DNA from: CAYZTY01 sp964444665 | GTDB taxonomy: Bacteria; Planctomycetota; Phycisphaerae; Sedimentisphaerales; CAYZTY01 | Reading direction: 5' to 3' | DNA length: 64,000 nt | Assembly (NCBI GenBank): GCA_964444665.1 | Contig: CAYUIE010000009.1 | Span: 62,001 to 126,000, forward strand | In this document: piece after piece, positions 42,433-51,919 of the stretch | Position numbering within the stretch: position 1 is the first letter of the stretch | How the letters are laid out: each line of letters begins with the position of its first letter | Notes under the pieces: model-generated | What the model saw: only the letters and a program-made list of their open reading frames with translations | The model's database searches: none | Told to the model about the DNA's origin: nothing | Translations under genes and position numbers: made by a program

Positions 42433-44544
42433 ATGTCACAAGCCAACTCTAATAATAATCAGTCCCGGCATACTATTTTAATGTTTGCCCTGTTTCTTGG
42501 TCTTTTAATCAGCCTCTTTGACGCTTTAGTAATGACATTGTATGAAGTGCCCAGAGCAGCCGCATTTTACCGAGTGCTGGAGCCTGTTGCGGTAAAAATA
42601 ATTATGATTTTTTTGCTGTATTGGGTACTATGGTTTCTTTTGGTATATCCCCTTGGCCAAGTGCTTAAACTACAGCAGCAGGCTTTAATAGTCTCACTGG
42701 CAGTCTTCATCGGCGTTGTTTATATTTCGTACCCGTCTTATAGTGCACGTTCCTGGGGCTCAATGTTACGGAATGTATATACGCTTTTATTTTTCACCGG
42801 TGTCTTCCTGAAGATTGTGGTGTTTTCCTGGGCGGCGTATATAGTAGCAAAGGTAATTATTCAGTCAAAGTGGCGCTCTTTCGTGGTAGCGGTTTGTCTG
42901 ACGGTTCCATTGCTGCTGGCCGAGACTGTAGCGGCGATGTGGGTAAATAAATTTTTGCTGCAACCGCTGCCGGACCGGATGGCGTTATTGTGGAAGAAGG
43001 TTTTTATCCTGCCCGTCCTTACAACCAATATCGTTTACCTGATTGCTGTTATTTTTACGCTTGTCGTCTTTTTATATTTTAGACGCAGCAGAGCTTTAGT
43101 TAGAATCCTGCAGGTTTTCGCTGTTCTTGTTTTTTTAGCTTCGGGAATGGTTTTCGTACTGGGTTCGGACAGGCCGCTGGCATCAAAGGCAAACGTCCGC
43201 ACGGGTCATACTGTAAAACGAGTCATTTTGATAGTTATTGATACACTCAGGGCGGACGCATTATCCTGTTATGGCAGCCGGCAAATAGCTACACCGAATA
43301 TTGACCGATTTGCGGCTGACGGTATTTTCTTCGAGAAGGCCTTTTCTGCGGCGCCTTGTACAACACCTTCAATGGCTTCTATTCTGACCGGCTTATCGCC
43401 TTTTGTACATATGACTACGGTTTATAAATCGATTCTTCCTGATTCTCCGATGACATTGGCCGAACTGATGTATGATGAAGGTTACCTTACCCACGCTATT
43501 GGTGATAATCCCTTTCTTGCGCGAAGGAATTTCTCGCAGGGTTTTGTCGGCTATAACTTCTTTCCGAAAGCGCAGGACCGCTCCATCTTGGGAAAAGTTT
43601 TGTTGAGGTTGTTTTCGAAGCGTTTTGCCGTCACGGCGTCAACCAGTGACCTGACGCGGTTGGCTGTTGAATGGCTAAACTCAAATAAAGATAATGATTT
43701 TTTCTTATGGATACACTATTTTGATCCCCACAGTCCATACACGCCGCCGGCCGAATACCTTCCGGACAGGCAGCCTCCCCCGGGTATGAAAAAGACTTTT
43801 GGTTCGACAAAGGGCAATCTGCCCGTTAGAAATGGTACTCTGAGATTTAATGGCGAGCAAAGAGAATGGATAAGGACACTCTATAGTTGTGAAGTGCCTT
43901 ATGTGGACAGGAATGTAGGAGTACTTCTGGACCACCTTAAGAAACTGAACTTATATGATGACACACTTATTATATTAACCAGTGACCATGGAGAGGAGTT
44001 TTGGGAGCACAACGGTTTTGAACATGGCCACGCGCTGTATAATGAGCTGTTATGGGTTCCTATGATGATTAAACTTCCGGCCCCTTCGTTGCAAACCACG
44101 GTCCCGCAAATCGTTTCAAACGGGCGAATAGTGCCGACAGTGCTGGATTTGTGTGGTATAGATTATAAGCAGAATTATTTGTCGTATAGTTCTCTGGTGC
44201 CGGCCTGGTCAACCTCATCAGAAATGAACGACGCAGTTCCGATAGTTTGTACAGGAGTGCGGTTTTATGAAGAGAAAGAATCTGTGATTTTTGATGGATT
44301 TAAATATATTCTTTCTTTGTTTTCAGGCAGGCAGGAGCTTTATGATTTGGCTCAGGACCCGGCCGAAACGTTTAATATCGCGCATTTGAATGAAACCGAG
44401 GTAGGTAATGCAAAGCAGATTCTAACTGAGAATCACAAGGAAGCCCAGAGATTAAAGCAGTTTTATTTTCTCGAAAGGCCTCAGGAGCGGGAAGTAGATT
44501 CAGAAACGATGCGGCAATTAAAATCATTAGGGTATGTTGAATAA
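42433..44544 (+). CDS. Membrane-anchored sulfatase-fold hydrolase/transferase (copy 1)
   Basis: A 703-residue protein. About six hydrophobic helices occupy residues 10-250 and a periplasmic alkaline-phosphatase/sulfatase domain follows. Metal ligands: VIDTLRADALSCYG (near residue 270) and TSDHGEEFWEHNGFEHGH (near 515). The nucleophile site reads PCTTPSMASILTG: aligned to the sulfatase C/S-x-P-x-R motif, Thr falls at the formylglycine position and Met replaces Arg. So it is unlikely to be a formylglycine sulfatase and resembles Thr-nucleophile phosphoryl transferases in plan (EptA/LtaS topology). The C-terminus ends RQLKSLGYVE, typical of this subgroup. It overlaps copy 2. Confidence 0.85.
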   Translation: MSQANSNNNQSRHTILMFALFLGLLISLFDALVMTLYEVPRAAAFYRVLEPVAVKIIMIFLLYWVLWFLLVYPLGQVLKLQQQALIVSLAVFIGVVYISYPSYSARSWGSMLRNVYTLLFFTGVFLKIVVFSWAAYIVAKVIIQSKWRSFVVAVCLTVPLLLAETVAAMWVNKFLLQPLPDRMALLWKKVFILPVLTTNIVYLIAVIFTLVVFLYFRRSRALVRILQVFAVLVFLASGMVFVLGSDRPLASKANVRTGHTVKRVILIVIDTLRADALSCYGSRQIATPNIDRFAADGIFFEKAFSAAPCTTPSMASILTGLSPFVHMTTVYKSILPDSPMTLAELMYDEGYLTHAIGDNPFLARRNFSQGFVGYNFFPKAQDRSILGKVLLRLFSKRFAVTASTSDLTRLAVEWLNSNKDNDFFLWIHYFDPHSPYTPPAEYLPDRQPPPGMKKTFGSTKGNLPVRNGTLRFNGEQREWIRTLYSCEVPYVDRNVGVLLDHLKKLNLYDDTLIILTSDHGEEFWEHNGFEHGHALYNELLWVPMMIKLPAPSLQTTVPQIVSNGRIVPTVLDLCGIDYKQNYLSYSSLVPAWSTSSEMNDAVPIVCTGVRFYEEKESVIFDGFKYILSLFSGRQELYDLAQDPAETFNIAHLNETEVGNAKQILTENHKEAQRLKQFYFLERPQEREVDSETMRQLKSLGYVE

Positions 44545-44554
44545 AGATAAAGTT

Positions 44555-46657
44555 ATGTCAGGTTTAACCGCTAATTCAGACAAAAGAAATGGTCACTCGT
44601 TGGGCGCCATTTTGACGTTCGCCTTGTTTATTGGTCTTTTACTCAGCCTTTTGGACGTTTTGGCAATGTCATTATTTGAAGTGCCCGGAGTGACTGTATT
44701 TTGCCGGGTGATGGAGCCGGTTGCGTTAAAGATAATAATGATTGTGTTGCTGTATGGTGCTTTATGGTTTTTGTTTGTGTATCCACTTTCGCGTGTGTTT
44801 AAACTGCGGCAGAAGGCTTTAAGAATCTCACTGGGAATATTTATCGCTTTGGTTTATGAATCATATACGCTGTATGGATATGAAATATTTTCCTGGGGTT
44901 CGCTGGTACATAATGTGCTTGTTCTTTTAATTATCGGAGGCTGGTTTCTGACGGTTTTAATATTCTCATGGGCCGGGTATTCGATTGCAAAGCTCATTAT
45001 AAACTCGAAGTGGTGTACCGTTATAACAGCGGTTTGTCTGACGGCTCCATTACTGCTGGCTGAGACTATAACGGCAATGTGGGTAAATAAGTTGTTGCGG
45101 CAGCCGCCGAGGTTTTTTACCCTGCCCGTCCTGACAGCAAATATCGTTTACCTGATTGCTGTTATTTTTACTCTTGCCGTCTTTTTGTATTTTAGACGCA
45201 GCAAAGCTACGGTGAAAATCTTACAGGTTTTTGCTGTGCTCGTTTTTTTGGCTTCAGGGGTGATTTTCGTGCTGGGTTCGGACAGGCCGCTGGCATCAGA
45301 GGCGAACGTCCGCACAGGTCATCCCGTCAAACGAGTGATTTTGATTATTGTTGATACACTCAGGGCGGATGCCTTGTCTTGTTATGGCGGCCGGCGAATA
45401 GATACGCCCTGTATTGACCGACTTGCAGCTGACGGGATTTTCTTCGAGAAGGCCTTCGCGCCGTCACCCTGGACGACACCTTCGATGGCTTCTATCCTGG
45501 CCGGATTATCACCTTTTGTTCATATGGCTACGGATTATCAGTCAATTCTTCCTGGTTCTCTGCCGACATTGGCAGAACGAATGTATGATGATGGCTACCT
45601 TACTCACGCCATTGGAAAAAATCCGATGCTCGTCCGCAGTAATTTCTCACAGGGATTTATTGGCTATAATTTCTTCCCGAAAAGGCCGGACTTTTCTCCC
45701 TGTGGCAGAATTTTGTCCCGGTTCTTTCCGAAGCGTTTTGCCAGCTCGGTAGAAACCAGTGACCTGACGCAGTTGGCCATCGAATGGCTCGATTCGAATT
45801 ACGATAAGGATTTTTTCTTGTGGTTACACTATTTTGACCCCCATGTGCCATATAAACCACCGCTCGAATATCTTTCCGGCAGGCAGCCTCCTGCCGGTAT
45901 GAGAACGAGTTTTGCCACGGAAGGTGCCAATCGCTCCGTGCGAGATGGCACTCTGAAGCTGAATCCTGAGCAGAGAGAATGGGTAAGGACTCTCTATGAT
46001 TGTGAAGTCATTTATGTGGACAGGAATGTTGGAATGCTTCTGGACCACCTGAAGGAACTGAACTTATATGATGATACCCTTATTATATTAACCAGTGACC
46101 ACGGTGAGGAGTTTTGGGAGCACGGCGGTATTGACCACGGCCACACGCTGTATAATGAGCTGTTATGGGTTCCTATGATTATCAAACTTCCGGCTCCTTA
46201 CTTAAAAACCGCGGTCCCGCAAAAGGTTTCAAACGGGCAGATAGTACCGACAGTGTTTGAATTATGCGGGATTGACTATAAGCGGGATTATTTGTCGTAT
46301 GATTCTTTAGTACCTGCCTGGTCAGCCTCATCGAAAGTGGATGCCGAAGTTCCGATAGTTTGTACCGGCTTGCTGTACTATGAAGAGAAAGAATCAGTGA
46401 TTTTTGACGGATATAAGTATATTCATTCTTTATTTACAGGCCGGCAGGAATTTTATGATTTAACTGAAGACCCGGCCGAAAGGTTTAACATTGAGCACCT
46501 CTCTGAAACTAAGGTAGGTAATGCAAAGCAGATTCTGACTGAGAATGATAAGGAAACCCGGAGATTGAAGAAGATTTATTCTCTTGAAGGAGCCCAGAAG
46601 CAGGAAGTGGATGCAGATACGATGCGGCAATTAAAATCATTGGGGTATGTTCAATAA
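44555..46657 (+). CDS. Membrane-anchored sulfatase-fold hydrolase/transferase (copy 2)
   Basis: Tandem paralogue of the gene before it, about 700 residues, with the same membrane part and domain order. Site residues: VDTLRADALSCYG, SPWTTPSMASILAG (Thr at the nucleophile position) and TSDHGEEFWEHGGIDHGH. The frame opens at 44534, inside copy 1, but the ATG at 44555 (MSGLTANSD) aligns with the start of copy 1 and is preferred. The membrane part has lost a short loop of about ten residues (before PRFFTLPVL). The two are co-transcribed. Substrate unknown. Confidence 0.85.
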   Translation: MSGLTANSDKRNGHSLGAILTFALFIGLLLSLLDVLAMSLFEVPGVTVFCRVMEPVALKIIMIVLLYGALWFLFVYPLSRVFKLRQKALRISLGIFIALVYESYTLYGYEIFSWGSLVHNVLVLLIIGGWFLTVLIFSWAGYSIAKLIINSKWCTVITAVCLTAPLLLAETITAMWVNKLLRQPPRFFTLPVLTANIVYLIAVIFTLAVFLYFRRSKATVKILQVFAVLVFLASGVIFVLGSDRPLASEANVRTGHPVKRVILIIVDTLRADALSCYGGRRIDTPCIDRLAADGIFFEKAFAPSPWTTPSMASILAGLSPFVHMATDYQSILPGSLPTLAERMYDDGYLTHAIGKNPMLVRSNFSQGFIGYNFFPKRPDFSPCGRILSRFFPKRFASSVETSDLTQLAIEWLDSNYDKDFFLWLHYFDPHVPYKPPLEYLSGRQPPAGMRTSFATEGANRSVRDGTLKLNPEQREWVRTLYDCEVIYVDRNVGMLLDHLKELNLYDDTLIILTSDHGEEFWEHGGIDHGHTLYNELLWVPMIIKLPAPYLKTAVPQKVSNGQIVPTVFELCGIDYKRDYLSYDSLVPAWSASSKVDAEVPIVCTGLLYYEEKESVIFDGYKYIHSLFTGRQEFYDLTEDPAERFNIEHLSETKVGNAKQILTENDKETRRLKKIYSLEGAQKQEVDADTMRQLKSLGYVQ

Positions 46658-46688
46658 AGGCATTTTTCTTCGAAGGCTTGTGGTTTTA

Positions 46689-48335
46689 TTACTCGCTGTA
46701 ATATCTCTCATCGGTCATCATCCAGCGGTCTGCAAGAACGGAAAAGTCCGTCATATCCACCTGCTCGTCCGGCCACAAATCGGCATCGAGCCCCGTGCCT
46801 TGTTCGAGCCATTCTTCTGTCAGATAGCTTAAGTCATTATAATCGACAATATAATCCAGGTCGATATCTCCGCCCAGTGGCGGCAGCAATTCAAAAGCCA
46901 TCGCGTAGGCACGGTTCGTTTTGGTAGTGCTGTTTTTAAGGACAATTTCGTATGTGCCGTCTTCCGGCAGGACAATATCCACCTTTTCAAGGTTGTCGAG
47001 CGTGTTGGTTTCTTCGTATAGACTGAGTTCTTCGGGTATTTTCACGATGCTTAGGTCAAGATTAAATTTGGGGGAAGATTCTTCACTGTAGTTCGATGAT
47101 ATCTTTCTAATCTTTCTATTCCATGTTACTGTCAGCACCAGTCGGTGATTTTTACTTCCGGTTATTTGGTAAGTGTCTTCCTGTCCTGCTGTAGTTATTG
47201 TCTCATATGCCCAGCCTTTTTCCGCTAAAATCGGTGTGTCTTTATATACCTTTCCTGCTGCAAGCAGCTCGTATGCCCGCAGGGCATCGATTCGCCCGTA
47301 GCCGCGCTCCGTATGCCATACATTGTTCGGTTCCGCCGGGTTGGTTGAGTAGCCCGACTTATCTAAAATATTCGGAAAGGTTGAATTGACAATCGCCGCC
47401 TTGATAACGTCGTTTTGTCCATCGTCCGGCTCACTTATCGTATCGTCGGCCAAACCCAAAAGAAGCGCCGCAACGCCGCCTGTATGAGGTGTAGCATAAC
47501 TTGTTGCCCCGGCTGAAGATGTGTGTGTAGTCCAGGAGGTGTCGCTGTTGACGCTTGGCACCGTTTGGTTTTGCGAAGGAGCTGTCAGTTCGGGCTTAAG
47601 TCTGTCATCGAGGGTTGGTCCGGGGTTGCTACCGGAGCCGACTTTGCGGTAAACGTCCGGGTCGGTTACTATCAGTCCGCCTGTTGTTATGCCGTTATAG
47701 CAGTCGCCGAATACGGTTACCTCATTCTCAACGTTGCCGGCGGCGAGGGCGAAAAGCACATTATGCTCGTATGCGTAGTAATCATAAAGCATACTCCACT
47801 GGCTTTGTCCGTTAGGTGTTACTGTATCCGGGTCGAACTGAAAGCCGGTAACAATCACTCTACAGTTCTGATTCAGCACCAGCTCTTGCAGTGCGTTCTC
47901 TATATAATTGATGGTAATTTGTCCGTTATCTTTTAATACGCGAGCGCTATGAATGTTGCTGCCGGGTGCGGCGCCGATGTCATCGGGAAATCCCTGACCG
48001 CCTCTACTGGCGATGATTCCGCCCATCATAGTTTCGTGAAGGGTAATACTCACACCATCGCCGGAAAAGTCGTAACAAAATGCGTGGCTATCTCCGACAG
48101 GAAGGCCGTTAGAATCTTTCTCGTAAAAAGCCTCGTGTGTTTCCCGAATGTTGCCGCCTGCAATGAGTCCTATGTTTACATCTTCGCCGGTTTCACCGAG
48201 CAGCCATACATCCTGTGCATTTGAACCATCTGGGGCCGTAGATTCAGCCAGACCGTATACGGCACTGGTTAACAAGAGAAGCCAAAGGACAGCCCCCCAC
48301 GCTGTTCTATATGGTGTAACGTTGCCTTTTAACAA
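46689..48335 (-). CDS. Subtilase-like (S8) secreted protein with dockerin-like tail, catalytic Asp missing
   Basis: A 548-residue protein from a TTG start with a signal peptide (GAVLWLLLLTSAVYGLA). The S8 fold is recognisable: His100 in LHETMMGGIIAS (usual HGTHVAG), oxyanion Asn201 in ALAAGNVEN, and Ser279 in GATSYATPHTGGVAAL. The first-strand motif reads VNIGLIAGGN, with Ala59 where the catalytic Asp should be. A beta domain follows, then two EF-hand-like repeats (GGDIDLDYIVDYNDLSYL; DADLWPDEQVDMTDFSVLAD). It may be a weak protease or a binding protein. Confidence 0.82.
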   Translation of the reverse strand: MLKGNVTPYRTAWGAVLWLLLLTSAVYGLAESTAPDGSNAQDVWLLGETGEDVNIGLIAGGNIRETHEAFYEKDSNGLPVGDSHAFCYDFSGDGVSITLHETMMGGIIASRGGQGFPDDIGAAPGSNIHSARVLKDNGQITINYIENALQELVLNQNCRVIVTGFQFDPDTVTPNGQSQWSMLYDYYAYEHNVLFALAAGNVENEVTVFGDCYNGITTGGLIVTDPDVYRKVGSGSNPGPTLDDRLKPELTAPSQNQTVPSVNSDTSWTTHTSSAGATSYATPHTGGVAALLLGLADDTISEPDDGQNDVIKAAIVNSTFPNILDKSGYSTNPAEPNNVWHTERGYGRIDALRAYELLAAGKVYKDTPILAEKGWAYETITTAGQEDTYQITGSKNHRLVLTVTWNRKIRKISSNYSEESSPKFNLDLSIVKIPEELSLYEETNTLDNLEKVDIVLPEDGTYEIVLKNSTTKTNRAYAMAFELLPPLGGDIDLDYIVDYNDLSYLTEEWLEQGTGLDADLWPDEQVDMTDFSVLADRWMMTDERYYSE

Positions 48336-48373
48336 ATCACCCTAACTCCCTTATGGCAATCGATTTTCGATAT

Positions 48374-48382
48374 ATTATAACA
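48374..48382 (-). promoter_or_regulatory. Extended -10 promoter element upstream of the subtilase-like gene
   Basis: On the minus strand TGTTATAAT (48382-48374) fits an extended -10 (TGnTATAAT). The best -35 at 17 bp is poor (TATGAA). The TTG start at 48335 is about 30 bases beyond. Confidence 0.4.
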
Positions 48383-48540
48383 TATTGCCGTAACTTTTCA
48401 TAGCAAAAAACCTGCTTTTTTGACCTTTCGATATCAATTTCTGTTTATTATCAGACTATAGTTTGAAAATCCCTCATTTTCTCTTCTTACTGAAATGATA
48501 AGTACCGATAAACGAAGTCTTTTTATCCGCTTGAGTTTGT

Positions 48541-49341
48541 TTAAGTCTTATTTTCTTGGTTTTGCCGAATTACATCTGTTTTTATGGCCAGGCAGAATAG
48601 ATTTGTTGATTCGAATACCTTGGCATCCAGCCTGTATATTTTATCCAGCAGTGCATCTATGGGTCTTGCCCATCGCAAAAGACGCCGGCTGTTGATAATC
48701 AATCGGCTGAAGAATCCGCTGCCGTCAAAAACTGTTACGCTGAATCCGCATTGCTCCAGCATCGCTTTCAGTTTCTTTCGTTTGAAATGTTCGTGCCATG
48801 CCTTATCCGCCGAAATATCGCCAATCAGGCCGTCCGGATTTGATACGTAACGATACTCGTAATCTTCCCGTGAGTGTGAAAGGCAATAATACCAGCGGTG
48901 CAATCTTGGGAAACGGAACTTCAGGTTTCCTAAATCGAGGAATGAAAATAAATGTTGGCCCGGCAGCGTGACAATCAGTTTCCCATCCTGCCTGAGCACG
49001 CGATTTAACTCTGTTAGCAGCTCAGCCTGTCCGGTGATATGTTCAAGCACATCCAGGATTGTAATCGAGCCGAAGGTCTCCTCAGTAAACGGAAGGGGCA
49101 CTGACTGGGTGATATGTATTATCTCCAGGTTTGGATGAAGCTCTCTGCTGGTCTCGACCGCCTGTCTTGATATGTCCACGCCGACTAATCGGTCGATGTT
49201 TTTCGCCTTTAGGGTATTCAGGAATTTGCCCTGATAGCAGCCGAAATCCAGATGTGCGTTCTGGTTTGCCGGAACATATTCCCACGCAAAGCCGTAACGG
49301 GTGTATCCATGCGGATTTTCCGGACTGAGCCTGGTATGCAT
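48541..49341 (-). CDS. Class I SAM-dependent methyltransferase
   Basis: A 266-residue Rossmann methyltransferase. The SAM loop is HLDFGCYQGKFLNTL, the acidic residue is in VGVDISRQAVE, motif III is ITILDVLEHITGQ and the post-motif is LRQDGKLIVTLPG. A C-terminal helical region follows with no recognised substrate-binding domain. It is the last gene of the leftward polysaccharide region, 8 bases after the DUF2723 gene, so a sugar or lipid-carrier methyl transfer is plausible but not shown. Confidence 0.85.
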   Translation of the reverse strand: MHTRLSPENPHGYTRYGFAWEYVPANQNAHLDFGCYQGKFLNTLKAKNIDRLVGVDISRQAVETSRELHPNLEIIHITQSVPLPFTEETFGSITILDVLEHITGQAELLTELNRVLRQDGKLIVTLPGQHLFSFLDLGNLKFRFPRLHRWYYCLSHSREDYEYRYVSNPDGLIGDISADKAWHEHFKRKKLKAMLEQCGFSVTVFDGSGFFSRLIINSRRLLRWARPIDALLDKIYRLDAKVFESTNLFCLAIKTDVIRQNQENKT

Positions 49342-49349
49342 ATCAGCCT

Positions 49350-50882
49350 TTAATTCGTTTGTTTTGGCACTACACGCCAGATAATACCTGCCGGGACAAA
49401 GTCGTATCGCTCGAGCACAAAGGCCGGAGTATATCCTTTCGTGAGCGAGACTACATATATATTCCGATTCGCTAACAGATTTTCAATGGTTTCCTTATTA
49501 ACTACAGGTGAATTTTTACTGCCGACGAAACCTGCTGTTATCTTTACGTCCGGACGTTTATTTTTAACTTCCTGTTCGTATAACAGTGGAAAGACAGTGG
49601 TGGAATCTGCCAGGATTATACTGTTTGGCTCCACGATACTTAATACCTCGTTTGCAAATCGCTTGGGCCCATCACATCCGGTTCGCCAGGGTTGCAGAAA
49701 GTATTTGTACTCGTCACGATATGGTATCTGTCGAGGTCTGCCCTGAATCCCGAGTTTACCGGCAATTTTCGGAACGGTAAGATACACTGGTATTGGTAAT
49801 AGTGTACATACTACAACAAGGTAAGCAATTATCTTGCGATTCGGCCGTCTTACAAACATCTCAAACCCCGCACCTATTAGCAGTGAAACCAGGCAGTAAA
49901 AAGGAATGAAAAAGGCATATCTGTCGACAATTGTGTAGCGAAAAGCAAACACAAAGAACAGCAGAGTCAATATCCTGACGATATTTGCAAAGGCCCTGTT
50001 TGGCGATAGTCTGTGAAGACTGTAGGCTCCGATGAAAAAAAGAAGAACATTAGGAGTTGGAAAGTTAAGCAGTATCCACATTATGTTTTCTTTGACGATT
50101 TTTGCCGAGATGGTTGTGTTTAGAACTAATGTTCGGTATTTATCTGCGAATATTGCCGAGCTAAGTGTACCGCCCAGGTCTCCTGTTTGAGCGATGTTTT
50201 TAATAATCAGGTATTCGAAAGGCATCGCCCCCGCAATCCAGAACAAAATAATGATTCCAAGTTGTCTTAATCTAATCTCTCTTTTTACTAATAGCACAAC
50301 CAGAAAAGTCCCGTAACAGGCCAGACCAATAACTCCCAGCATATGGTCTGCTATGGCCAGGCCGTTGAACAGTCCTAACAGATACAGATATTTTGGTGAT
50401 TTAGTTTTGCTGTATAGAACAACTGCCACCAGCTCCAGCAGTAAAAATACCGTGTAAAGATTATAAGTCTCTGGAATTGTCGCGTGTCGCCAGAAGGTAT
50501 GAGATAGCGCCAAACTCACTGCACCTATAAGTGCAGAAAACATGCTGCCCAGCCACAGTCGAAGAAGCAGGAATAAGTTCGCTACCGCCACCGCTCCTGC
50601 CAGAGCGGAAACCAGATTGACCCTGTACCCGAATTGGCCTATCGGGATGTACTTGGCGCCAATCGCGATTATATAAAACAGTGGATGCGACATAGCCAGC
50701 CCTCGGCTGCCCATTATGTCGTTGTGCCAGACCCGATACTGTATCATACCGCTGTCCTGCCATACCGAACCGGGTGCGCAGGTAGCTATGTAAAGTAGTA
50801 GCGCGCTTAAAAGGACGATAATATACCCCCGAACAACTCCACCCCCAATCTTGATAGCCTCTCTTTGATTCTGTTTTTCCAT
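49350..50882 (-). CDS. DUF2723 multi-helix membrane protein (GT-C-like)
   Basis: A 510-residue membrane protein with about eleven hydrophobic helices. The first outer loop APGSVWQDSGMIQYRVWHND and the next segment GLAMSHPLFYIIAIGAKYI match DUF2723 (acidic residue, then H-P-x-x-Y). Next come NLVSALAGAVAVANLF and ALSHTFWRHATIPETYNLY. A soluble C-terminal part (residues about 390-510) follows. The family is thought to be GT-C related, but no activity is established. It follows the small membrane protein gene by 15 bases. Confidence 0.83.
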   Translation of the reverse strand: MEKQNQREAIKIGGGVVRGYIIVLLSALLLYIATCAPGSVWQDSGMIQYRVWHNDIMGSRGLAMSHPLFYIIAIGAKYIPIGQFGYRVNLVSALAGAVAVANLFLLLRLWLGSMFSALIGAVSLALSHTFWRHATIPETYNLYTVFLLLELVAVVLYSKTKSPKYLYLLGLFNGLAIADHMLGVIGLACYGTFLVVLLVKREIRLRQLGIIILFWIAGAMPFEYLIIKNIAQTGDLGGTLSSAIFADKYRTLVLNTTISAKIVKENIMWILLNFPTPNVLLFFIGAYSLHRLSPNRAFANIVRILTLLFFVFAFRYTIVDRYAFFIPFYCLVSLLIGAGFEMFVRRPNRKIIAYLVVVCTLLPIPVYLTVPKIAGKLGIQGRPRQIPYRDEYKYFLQPWRTGCDGPKRFANEVLSIVEPNSIILADSTTVFPLLYEQEVKNKRPDVKITAGFVGSKNSPVVNKETIENLLANRNIYVVSLTKGYTPAFVLERYDFVPAGIIWRVVPKQTN

Positions 50883-50897
50883 TTGCCTGTTTTTCTC

Positions 50898-51263
50898 TCA
50901 GGCCGAATAAAGGATAACTATTCCCACCGCCGCTACAACCACGGCCGCTATTCGAAGAAATACTTCCGATTTTTCCAGCCACCAGTTTATCATTGTCTTC
51001 AATCTATCAAGTTTCATTGTCAACATTACAATTCCTGAAATTAACAACAACAGTCCCAAAACTATTATTACCCAGATGATTCGGCACTGTGAAGCGGCAA
51101 GCAAAAAAATAATGCTCAGCGCGATTCTTAAACTCGCGGCTATGTATACTCGTTTGCCCCGGCTGATAAATTCCGCCAACTTTTTCAGGAATTCGGGCTT
51201 GAGTAGAAACAGTATTCCTTCCAGAACAATTAGTAGGCCGATTATTTTGATTAGTATTTGCAT
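50898..51263 (-). CDS. Small membrane protein, unknown function
   Basis: A 121-residue protein with four hydrophobic segments (about residues 4-20, 42-60, 64-82 and 103-119). Short basic linkers separate them (LKKLAEFISRGKRVY, KLDRLKTMINWW). It weakly recalls YjeT/DUF2065 proteins in its first half, but this is not a firm match. It sits between the NusG-like and DUF2723 genes in the leftward run. Confidence 0.65.
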   Translation of the reverse strand: MQILIKIIGLLIVLEGILFLLKPEFLKKLAEFISRGKRVYIAASLRIALSIIFLLAASQCRIIWVIIVLGLLLLISGIVMLTMKLDRLKTMINWWLEKSEVFLRIAAVVVAAVGIVILYSA

Positions 51264-51323
51264 AGTAAAACCCTTTCGAATTTGTTTCCTTAACGCCTCT
51301 TTAACTATCCCTGCTCTGGTGCG

Positions 51324-51875
51324 CTATTGCTCTATCGGTTCCACTAAGTCGATATCTATCTCAAGACTCGTTGCCTGCCCTAACATATCTATTTGCAGCA
51401 CTAATCGAGTATCGTAGTGTGTGGTCACTATTATCCCCTGCAAATCCGCCAGAGGGCCGCCTATGACCCGGCAGTGCTGTCCCGCCTTGAGGTATTTATG
51501 CGGCCTTAAGAGAACTCCTGCGCTTATCGCCTGCTCAATCTGGGAAAGCTCGTCAACTAATTTATCCTGGTCTCTAACCTCCAGCACGTGCGCCACACGG
51601 TTCGTTCGCAGCACTTCGAGCCGGTCCCTTTCATCTCCGCAAAAGAAAAGATAACCGCTGAATAAGGGCAGCAGGGACCGCACCGTTCTGCCCCGCGTGC
51701 GCCGTACTTTCCAGTTCATAGGAAGAAAATAGCTTATATTCTTATTCAAATTATCCCACGCCAGCGCCTTCTCGTTTCGGCTCCGCGTATGCGCCACCCA
51801 CCACCTGCCTGTAAAATCGGTAATAGCCTTTTCTGCGGGCCAGCTGATAGGAGGATTTTCACTCTCTTTAAGCAT
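51324..51875 (-). CDS. NusG-like transcription antiterminator (RfaH/UpxY type)
   Basis: A 183-residue NusG paralogue. The NGN domain (about residues 20-115) starts RWWVAHTRSRNEKALAWDNL and has SYFLPMNWKVRR and SLLPLFSGYLFFCGD. The KOW domain (about 125-180) has LKAGQHCRVIGGPLADLQGI. RNA polymerase-bound specialised NusG proteins of this kind (RfaH, UpxY, LoaP) keep long polysaccharide operons elongating. Its place inside such an operon fits that job. Confidence 0.9.
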   Translation of the reverse strand: MLKESENPPISWPAEKAITDFTGRWWVAHTRSRNEKALAWDNLNKNISYFLPMNWKVRRTRGRTVRSLLPLFSGYLFFCGDERDRLEVLRTNRVAHVLEVRDQDKLVDELSQIEQAISAGVLLRPHKYLKAGQHCRVIGGPLADLQGIIVTTHYDTRLVLQIDMLGQATSLEIDIDLVEPIEQ

Positions 51876-51919
51876 ATTTAATCTTCTAAATAATACAAAA
51901 TCGTATTGCTGATTTCCAG

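Noticed and set aside
42433..46657. Calling the two sulfatase-fold proteins arylsulfatases
   Set aside because: The formylglycine motif is absent; Thr occupies the nucleophile position and the Arg is lost.
48495..48695. Plus-strand 66-codon frame
   Set aside because: Mostly antisense to the 3' end of the methyltransferase gene; no supporting signal.
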